DNA of 11,632 nt from an uncultured bacterium (GTDB taxonomy: Bacteria; Bacteroidota; Bacteroidia; Bacteroidales; Marinifilaceae): positions 1 through 11,632 of the forward strand of contig CAJMQA010000087.1 in assembly GCA_905215395.1 (NCBI GenBank), in the 5' to 3' direction. The notes beneath the pieces are model-generated. The model was given only the letters and a program-made list of their open reading frames with translations. It was not told the DNA's origin and made no database searches. This document shows positions 7,795-11,632 of the stretch, piece after piece. Positions within the stretch are counted from its first letter, which is position 1; every line of letters begins with the position of its first letter. The translations under genes were made by a program, and so were the position numbers.

Positions 7795-7802
7795 CAAAGA
7801 TA
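7795..7802 (-). promoter_or_regulatory. Probable -7 element of the fimbrial operon promoter (TATCTTTG)
   Basis: On the minus strand TATCTTTG is a full match to the Bacteroidetes -7 consensus TAnnTTTG and is the only such match in the gap between the AraC gene and the fimbrillin. Transcription would start near 7788, giving a leader of about 100 nt. No TTTG sits at the usual 19-21 nt upstream; the nearest (7828-7831) is 25 nt away. A defective -33 would fit a promoter that needs an activator such as the adjacent AraC protein. Confidence 0.55.
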
Positions 7803-7851
7803 ATCTTACTTTAACATCTATTATTTTCAAAATTTTCATTTGTTTTTACAC

Positions 7852-7861
7852 TTTGTACAAA
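7852..7861. promoter_or_regulatory. Palindrome TTTGTACAAA upstream of the fimbrial promoter
   Basis: A perfect 10-bp palindrome lies between the AraC stop codon and the putative fimbrial -7 element, about 50 bp upstream of it. The position suits an activator site, but AraC proteins usually bind direct rather than inverted repeats, and short palindromes are common in AT-rich DNA. Assigned tentatively. Confidence 0.2.
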
Positions 7862-7882
7862 TTTTCGGCTAAAATGCCTGTT

Positions 7883-8755
7883 TTAGTGAGTATTTTGAAT
7901 TTTTTTGATCAATTCACCGGGTGTACAATCAAATTCGCGAAGGCAAAAACGATTAAACTGAGCAGCAGAATTAAAGTTAAATTCATCGATCAATTCCTTG
8001 ATAGAAATGTCCGGCACAGCTGCCTTCATATATATATGTTGTTTGAGTTGTTCCTGCATCCAATGCTTGGGTGACATCCGGAACTCTTCTATAAACTTAT
8101 TGTAAAATGTAGTACGGCTCATATTGAACAACTGAGCCAGATCTTCCACACATTCCGCCTGCAGGTAATTCTGTAAAACCAAATCCTTAAAAGCAGGCGA
8201 TTTTCCCATAATCGGATAAAGCAATTGCACTACCTCTTCCTTGGTATAAAATCCTCTCAGGTAAAGAAACAATTCTTTGTGTTTAATCTCGTGTAAATGG
8301 CCGCAATTCATCCCATTCTTCAGGCAATAAATCAGAAGACCGACAAAATCAGAAAGCGGATAACGGATAGGTAAAGGATCGAATTTGTAAGTAATATGTT
8401 TATAACAGTCGTAATAAGACTGTAACATATTGATATCACATGGATTTTTAATTATCCCGAAACTAAAAAATAAAATTTTGCATTCCGTCACAGCCGTTGC
8501 ATGGAAAGTCGCAGCACGGGGCACCAGAATCATTTGCCCGGCACCTATTACCCGGTTGACAAACTGATTGCAACTAGCCTTGAAAGAGCCTTCTACCAGA
8601 AATATAAAATGATTACGCCTGGCAGGAATTGCCCGGATATTAGTCTCAGCTGCAATTTCCAGGTACCTGAAACCCGAATCAATCTCTACCCGGTAGTTCT
8701 TGCAGCTGAGATGTTCATTCACATAAAGTAAGTCGTTTAATAACAAGTCTGCCAT
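7883..8755 (-). CDS. AraC-family transcriptional regulator, likely activator of the fimbrial operon
   Basis: A 290-residue DNA-binding regulator. The N-terminal part (about 45-100: HFIFLVEGSFKA, then GAGQMILVPRAATFHA) resembles the cupin-type sensing domain of AraC proteins. The C-terminal 100 residues carry the two helix-turn-helix units: VEDLAQLFNMSRTTFYNKF at 203-221 and SIKELIDEFNFNSAAQFNRF at 251-270, followed by the family signature FDCTPGEL at 275-282. It reads in the same direction as the fimbrial genes and ends 198 bp before the first of them. Regulators of this family are often found next to Bacteroidales fimbrial clusters, so control of the downstream operon is the natural inference. 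The ligand is unknown. Its coding sequence is more AT-rich than the fimbrial genes. A 44-codon small membrane protein gene lies 39 nt upstream in the same orientation and may share its transcript. Confidence 0.9.
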   Translation of the reverse strand: MADLLLNDLLYVNEHLSCKNYRVEIDSGFRYLEIAAETNIRAIPARRNHFIFLVEGSFKASCNQFVNRVIGAGQMILVPRAATFHATAVTECKILFFSFGIIKNPCDINMLQSYYDCYKHITYKFDPLPIRYPLSDFVGLLIYCLKNGMNCGHLHEIKHKELFLYLRGFYTKEEVVQLLYPIMGKSPAFKDLVLQNYLQAECVEDLAQLFNMSRTTFYNKFIEEFRMSPKHWMQEQLKQHIYMKAAVPDISIKELIDEFNFNSAAQFNRFCLREFDCTPGELIKKIQNTH

Positions 8756-8783
8756 AAAAACAAGTCTTAATTATCATTTTTTC

Positions 8784-8791
8784 AAAAGATA
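8784..8791 (-). promoter_or_regulatory. Weak candidate -7 element for the AraC gene (TATCTTTT)
   Basis: TATCTTTT on the minus strand differs from TAnnTTTG only in the last base and would place the start of transcription about 23 nt ahead of the AraC start codon. No -33 motif is seen at the proper distance. The AraC gene may instead be read through from the small gene upstream. Confidence 0.25.
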
Positions 8792-8794
8792 CTT

Positions 8795-8929
8795 TTATCC
8801 ATCCCCCCCGTATTTAGTCCGTTTTGATAATACACTAATAATCAGCATACTAACCACAAGTAATGCACATAACCACAAAAAAGGTTCGTTTTTTTTGCCA
8901 AAAAAATTAAAGTTATTGATAACACACAT
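8795..8929 (-). CDS. Small single-pass membrane protein, 44 residues, unrecognised family
   Basis: A short open frame not matching any family I know. ATG is at 8927-8929, with an in-frame TGA two codons upstream, so the start is unambiguous; the stop is TAA at 8795-8797. The product starts MCVINNFNFFGKKNEP, then has one hydrophobic helix of about 19-20 residues (FLWLCALLVVSMLIISVLS, 17-35), then KRTKYGGDG. The flanking basic residues and sharply bounded helix are what a real small inner-membrane protein looks like, and chance AT-rich frames rarely give this. It ends 39 nt before the AraC gene, in the same orientation, so they may form an operon. A modulating role for the regulator or an envelope-stress role is guesswork. 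The Gly-Gly-Asp tail is encoded by a run of seven G (8803-8809), a possible slippage site. Confidence 0.55.
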   Translation of the reverse strand: MCVINNFNFFGKKNEPFLWLCALLVVSMLIISVLSKRTKYGGDG

Positions 8930-9074
8930 AAAAATTCATAATTATTTCATGTAAAATGTTTTACAATTAGAAAAATATTAGTTAAGTTTGTTGTGTATAT
9001 CAACAAAAAAAACGAAGGTATAGATTGGCAAATACAAAAAATTATTGTAAATATAAACCACTATATATCAATAC
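8930..9074. other. AT-rich intergenic control region with two inverted repeats
   Basis: The 145 bp between the hairpin and the small membrane protein gene contain no convincing frame. Two inverted repeats stand out. TGTAAAA-TG-TTTTACA (8950-8965) is 21 nt ahead of the small gene. TTTGTTG-7 nt-CAACAAA (8987-9007) is 21 nt further up. They may be operators for the small gene and AraC unit. TAAGTTTG at 8983-8990 fits the -7 consensus on the plus strand, but no gene follows on that side. No strong minus-strand promoter is seen. Confidence 0.4.
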
Positions 9075-9116
9075 TTTATAAGCCTGATCGGCACAAGGAC
9101 CAATCAGGCTTATAAA
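9075..9116 (-). terminator. Hairpin terminator behind the acyl-ACP thioesterase gene
   Basis: A perfect 14-bp stem (TTTATAAGCCTGAT at 9075-9088 pairing with 9103-9116), extended by two G-C pairs across a mismatch, with an 8-nt loop. It begins 25 nt past the thioesterase stop codon. The outer stem is A/T rich on both sides, so it could act in both directions. It separates the housekeeping genes from the regulator and fimbrial block. Confidence 0.75.
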
Positions 9117-9141
9117 ATTCAAATAATTTATTATCAGAGTA

Positions 9142-9921
9142 TTAATGTTTTGCCGGGGAGATTGCAGGAGTGATTTCCCATACAGATTTTGCGATACAAT
9201 GATTTAAATCTTCATTTTCATTCTTTATCTGATGATAAACAACAATCCGATCTTCCTGTTTTTCCATCCGGTAGAATGAATGTATCGTACTGTCAGGCAT
9301 GATTTCATGGGCATAGATCACTTCCACTTCGGTCAGAATATGCTTTTTCAAAAATTCAAACGGCAAGGAATTGGTAAGCCAGCGCATATAGGATGCCTGA
9401 GTGACATGACCGTTGAAATCAATATTGTCGAAGGTTGCTGCAAAATCCAGACTTCTCTCCATCCCTCCTCCGAATTCTTTTTCATTCAGGACGGGCTCCA
9501 ACTTAAGTTTCGGGATTTGGTGTTCTGTGCTCATCCGGATCACTTTTTCTGACAAACGCACCGGCCTTCTCCGGTTCAGATCTATATACATCCACTCGGA
9601 GGTTGCACGCACCAATTCTTCACCATCCTCCCGGATCATCCGGTAATCACGAAGTGCAAAAAGGCGATCCACACCCGACGGCCAGGTTTCAATATAAACT
9701 TCCTCATTCTGATGGGGCATTTTAAACAATTGTATATGTAAGCGATGCAACATCCAGGTCATCTCCTCTGCATTCAGGGTAGCTACATCCACCCCGTAAA
9801 TCTCTGTCTGCACTTCCGCCACATCGTTAAACAAATCGCACAATGTCTTTACAAACAACCGTCCCTTATAATTGGTGTAATGATTGAAGATCTTCACCTT
9901 TTCCGTATACTTTGTCACCAT
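9142..9921 (-). CDS. Acyl-ACP thioesterase (FatA/FatB-like, acyl-ACP hydrolase)
   Basis: Cytoplasmic enzyme that releases free fatty acids from acyl-acyl carrier protein, ending chain elongation or recycling acyl chains. The 259 residues form two hotdog halves, as in bacterial members of the family. The first half has the hydrophobic helix region with EEMTWMLHRLHIQLFKMP (52-69) and WPSGVDRLFALRDY (80-93). The second half carries DFNGHV, giving Asp168, Asn170 and His172 in the D-x-N-x-H catalytic motif. Glu206 lies 34 residues later, the same spacing as the catalytic Glu in plant FatB, so all expected active-site residues are present. The gene starts 51 nt after murB with no hairpin between, so the two are probably co-transcribed. 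A hairpin closes the unit downstream. Substrate chain length cannot be read from sequence. Confidence 0.92.
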   Translation of the reverse strand: MVTKYTEKVKIFNHYTNYKGRLFVKTLCDLFNDVAEVQTEIYGVDVATLNAEEMTWMLHRLHIQLFKMPHQNEEVYIETWPSGVDRLFALRDYRMIREDGEELVRATSEWMYIDLNRRRPVRLSEKVIRMSTEHQIPKLKLEPVLNEKEFGGGMERSLDFAATFDNIDFNGHVTQASYMRWLTNSLPFEFLKKHILTEVEVIYAHEIMPDSTIHSFYRMEKQEDRIVVYHQIKNENEDLNHCIAKSVWEITPAISPAKH

Positions 9922-9972
9922 ATCCTGTCTTCTTTAAAATTTTCACTTTAATTCCCGATCTGATTGCAGGCA

Positions 9973-10986
9973 TCAAATCACATACACTTCCGGATCTATC
10001 CAAATCCCGAATTTCATAAAAACGCTTTTCCGGATCTCATTGGCCAGACGGGAAACGTCCGTACCACTGGCATTTCCACGGTTGACCAATACCAGAGCCT
10101 GTTTTTCATAAACCCCGGCATTTCCCAGATCCTTTCCTTTCCAGCCACATTGTTCGATCAGCCATCCGGCTGCCAGTTTGCATTTTTCATCATCTACAGG
10201 ATATACGGGCATATCCGGATATTGTGTCAGCAACTGATCGGCAAGCTCCCGGATGACCACCGGATTTTTAAAGAAACTACCGGCATTGGGGCATTGCTTT
10301 ACATCCGGTAATTTGGCATTCCTGATCTGAATAACGGCCCGGCGGATATTCTGTAAAGAAATTTCTCCCCCCAGTTTTTCAAGCTCCTGTCTTACACTCC
10401 CGTATTCCAGCCGGAATTGCGGAACCCTGGACAAACGAAAAACAACACGGGTAATGATAAACCGGTTTTTCCACTCCCGTTTGAAAATACTGTCCCGATA
10501 ACCAAACTGACAATCCGCAGCAGGAATCGTTACTCTTTCAGCTTTTTCCAGATCGATGGCTTCTATCCGGTCGATTGTGTCTCCGGCCTCCATTCCGTAA
10601 GCACCCACATTCTGAACCGGAGAAGCCCCGACATGCCCCGGTATCAGGGACAGATTCTCCACTCCTCCGTACTGATGTTCCACAGCCCAGGCGACAAAAT
10701 CATCCCATTCCACACCTGCCCCAACCCGTACAAGCACCGAAACATCGTCCTTTTCCACAATTTCAATGCCCTGCATTGCCGGATAGAAAACCGTTCCCTC
10801 AAAATCTTCCGTAAAAAGGAAATTACTCCCCCCCCCCAATATCAGAATTTTCTGCGGATTCCACTCATAATCCGCAACAATGTCCAACAGCTCCTGTTCC
10901 TCCTTTGCCTCTATAAAATACCGGCATCTGACATCTATATCAAATGTATTGTACGCTCTCAGACTATAATTTTCTTTTATTACCAT
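9973..10986 (-). CDS. murB: UDP-N-acetylenolpyruvoylglucosamine reductase MurB
   Basis: Cytoplasmic FAD enzyme that reduces UDP-GlcNAc-enolpyruvate to UDP-MurNAc with NADPH, the second committed step of peptidoglycan precursor synthesis. Length 337 residues, near E. coli MurB (342). Visible motifs: NTFDID near the start, the FAD-binding ILGGGSN (49-55), SLIPGHVGASPVQNVGAYGME (113-132), FGYRDSIFK with Arg164, PNAGSFFKNP with the catalytic Ser237, and terminal DPEV with Glu333. These match E. coli Arg159, Ser229 and Glu325, so it should be active and of the type I form. ATG at 10984-10986 is preferred over an upstream GTG at 11058 because MVIKENYSLRAYNTF is the normal N-terminus and a promoter element sits just upstream. 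The GGG triplet is encoded by ten consecutive G bases, an unusual slippery tract. Divergent from the RsmF-like gene. Confidence 0.96.
   Translation of the reverse strand: MVIKENYSLRAYNTFDIDVRCRYFIEAKEEQELLDIVADYEWNPQKILILGGGSNFLFTEDFEGTVFYPAMQGIEIVEKDDVSVLVRVGAGVEWDDFVAWAVEHQYGGVENLSLIPGHVGASPVQNVGAYGMEAGDTIDRIEAIDLEKAERVTIPAADCQFGYRDSIFKREWKNRFIITRVVFRLSRVPQFRLEYGSVRQELEKLGGEISLQNIRRAVIQIRNAKLPDVKQCPNAGSFFKNPVVIRELADQLLTQYPDMPVYPVDDEKCKLAAGWLIEQCGWKGKDLGNAGVYEKQALVLVNRGNASGTDVSRLANEIRKSVFMKFGIWIDPEVYVI
10828..10837 (-). repeat. Ten-G homopolymer in the FAD-binding motif codons of murB
   Basis: Ten C on the plus strand (G on the coding strand) span the last base of Leu50 and the three GGG codons for Gly51-53. 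The gene reads in frame as given. Gain or loss of one base would shift the frame about 50 codons into an essential gene. Confidence 0.9.
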
Positions 10987-11006
10987 AAGCACAAATAAGT
11001 TTGATA

Positions 11007-11014
11007 CAAATATA
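11007..11014 (-). promoter_or_regulatory. Probable -7 element of the murB promoter (TATATTTG)
   Basis: TATATTTG on the minus strand fits TAnnTTTG and would start transcription near 11000, about 15 nt ahead of the murB ATG. No clear TTTG lies 19-21 nt upstream. The position argues for the 10986 start rather than the earlier in-frame GTG. Confidence 0.5.
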
Positions 11015-11365
11015 ACCCCTTTTTCTGAAATGACGTTGATAAACCGCCGTCCATCCACTGAATTTTAAACGACACGGGATATACCGGAGCAATCACCGGA
11101 ACAATTCATAAATCTTCAACAAATTGTTGAGAATTTCCGGAACATCCGGCATAAAGTTGAAATATCTTTTGTAAAAGTAATCAGTAAGAACCTGAACAAT
11201 CCCTATACTTATCACCTGTTCATTTTACAGGAATCAAATAAACGATTCAACAGACATTGTTGTTTTGCCTGATTAATACATACAAAAGAAGTTTTTACAA
11301 ACCAATATATTCATTTCATAAAGAAACAACAAAAGCGAAGATGTAAATCGCAAAATTCAAATAAA
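11015..11365. other. Divergent intergenic region between murB and the RsmF-like gene, with short repeats and a doubtful small frame
   Basis: No clear gene. Three copies of CCGGARCAW occur at 11084, 11096 and 11137, and a 7-bp-arm inverted repeat TCAACAA-A-TTGTTGA lies among them (11116-11130). A 5-bp stem CCTGT/ACAGG sits at 11215-11231. On the minus strand an open frame from GTG at 11213-11215 to TGA at 11093-11095 encodes 40 residues with plausible composition, including PDVPEILNNLLKIYELF at the end. It has no evident promoter or ribosome binding site and matches nothing I know, so it is not called as a gene. Confidence 0.35.
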
Positions 11366-11397
11366 TTTGACTTTACATGCGGTTTGCACTATCTTTG
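11366..11397 (+). promoter_or_regulatory. Promoter of the RsmF-like gene (TTTG, 20 nt, TATCTTTG)
   Basis: TTTG at 11366-11369 and TATCTTTG at 11390-11397 are separated by 20 nt, a full match to the Bacteroidetes housekeeping promoter TTTG-N19-21-TAnnTTTG. Transcription would start around 11403, leaving a leader of about 12 nt before the ATG at 11415. Confidence 0.8.
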
Positions 11398-11414
11398 TCA
11401 ATAAATCAAAAAAT

Positions 11415-11632
11415 ATGGACATACTCCCCGCATCTTTCGAAGAACGCATGAAAAAACAGTTGCTGGAAGAGGCTCCGGCTTTTTTTGCGGCTTTACAGAC
11501 AGAACCGCCGGTGAGCATCCGGTTAAATCCAGGAAAAGCCGGTTCTTTCAATAAGCTATTTCCGGAACAACTACCTGTTCGGCAGGTGGAGTGGTGTGAG
11601 CAGGCTTACTACCTGAACCAACGCCCCGTGTT
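11415..11632 (+). CDS. RsmF/NOL1-NOP2-Sun-type RNA (cytosine-C5) methyltransferase, N-terminus only
   Basis: The first 72 codons of a gene that leaves the window on the right. The N-terminus, LPASFEERMKKQLLEE (4-19) then PPVSIRLNP (31-39), is the typical start of RsmF-like proteins of the NOL1/NOP2/Sun family. These use S-adenosylmethionine to methylate a cytosine in RNA, in E. coli RsmF position 1407 of 16S rRNA. The catalytic cysteines and the SAM site lie beyond the window, so function rests on the N-terminal pattern only. The ATG at 11415-11417 follows a consensus promoter closely, and the gene is divergent from murB. The exact RNA target cannot be told. Confidence 0.75.
   Translation, partial: MDILPASFEERMKKQLLEEAPAFFAALQTEPPVSIRLNPGKAGSFNKLFPEQLPVRQVEWCEQAYYLNQRPV

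Noticed and set aside
7785..7850. Two TTTACA copies exactly 60 bp apart around the fimbrial promoter as AraC direct-repeat sites
   Set aside because: Six-base AT-rich matches are expected by chance in this region, and flanking bases do not agree.
7685..7882. Invertible promoter as in other Bacteroidales surface loci
   Set aside because: I found no pair of inverted repeats flanking the promoter and no recombinase gene in the window.
7869..7886. CTAAAA/TTTTAG hairpin at the AraC stop codon as a terminator
   Set aside because: The stem is six A/T-rich pairs with no U-run after it on the minus strand; too weak to call.
7673..8074. Plus-strand open frame of 133 codons spanning the fimbrial leader and the AraC 3' end
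   Set aside because: The first half is an Ile/Lys/Phe-rich translation of AT-rich noncoding DNA and the second half is antisense to the AraC helix-turn-helix region.
8912..8923. Palindrome GTTAT-TG-ATAAC as an operator
   Set aside because: It falls within the first codons of the small membrane protein gene and is short.
10417..10998. Plus-strand open frame of 193 codons opposite murB
   Set aside because: Fully antisense to a murB gene with all catalytic motifs intact; the translated product is low in structure, rich in Pro, His and Asn, and has no promoter.
1..11632. CRISPR arrays, tRNA or rRNA genes, insertion sequences
   Set aside because: No regularly spaced repeats, cloverleaf-like sequences, rRNA segments or transposase frames were seen on either strand.

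Overview
The window looks like a chromosomal segment from a Bacteroidales bacterium. Three things point there: promoters of the TTTG / TAnnTTTG type, very AT-rich intergenic DNA with weak ribosome binding sites, and a cluster of FimA/Mfa1-type (type V) fimbrial lipoproteins, which are typical of this order. The genus cannot be fixed from sequence reading alone.

Layout. Nearly everything reads on the minus strand. At the right edge an RsmF-like RNA cytosine methyltransferase gene (11415 to beyond the window) reads rightwards and is divergent from murB (9973-10986, minus). Behind murB comes an acyl-ACP thioesterase gene (9142-9921), closed by a 14-bp stem hairpin at 9075-9116. This is the housekeeping side.

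Left of the hairpin an accessory block begins. A short gene missed by length-based calling (8795-8929, 44 residues, one transmembrane helix) lies just ahead of an AraC-family regulator (7883-8755). After a 198-bp AT-rich leader comes a fimbrial cluster running to the left edge: major fimbrillin-like lipoprotein (6530-7684), an attenuator-like stem-loop, a PepSY-like small secreted protein (5905-6438), a FimB/Mfa2-like subunit (4866-5894), a 697-residue tip-like subunit with two tandem WRxxT modules (2773-4866), a 543-residue fimbrillin with an extra C-terminal domain (1125-2756), and a second major-type fimbrillin (3-1100) whose end lies outside the window. Spacings of -1 to +24 nt from the PepSY gene onward indicate one transcription unit.

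How they work together (family knowledge plus inference): the AraC protein probably activates the leader promoter. The fimbrillins would be exported as outer-membrane lipoproteins, trimmed by a trypsin-like protease after a conserved Lys or Arg, and polymerised by strand exchange. The Mfa2-like protein would serve as anchor or minor subunit and the large WRxxT protein as tip. The role of the PepSY-like protein is unknown. The most notable items are the hidden small membrane protein beside the regulator, the PepSY gene inside a fimbrial operon, the tandem C-terminal modules of the tip candidate, the pair of paralogous major subunits with Lys at the presumed maturation site, and a 10-G homopolymer inside murB.
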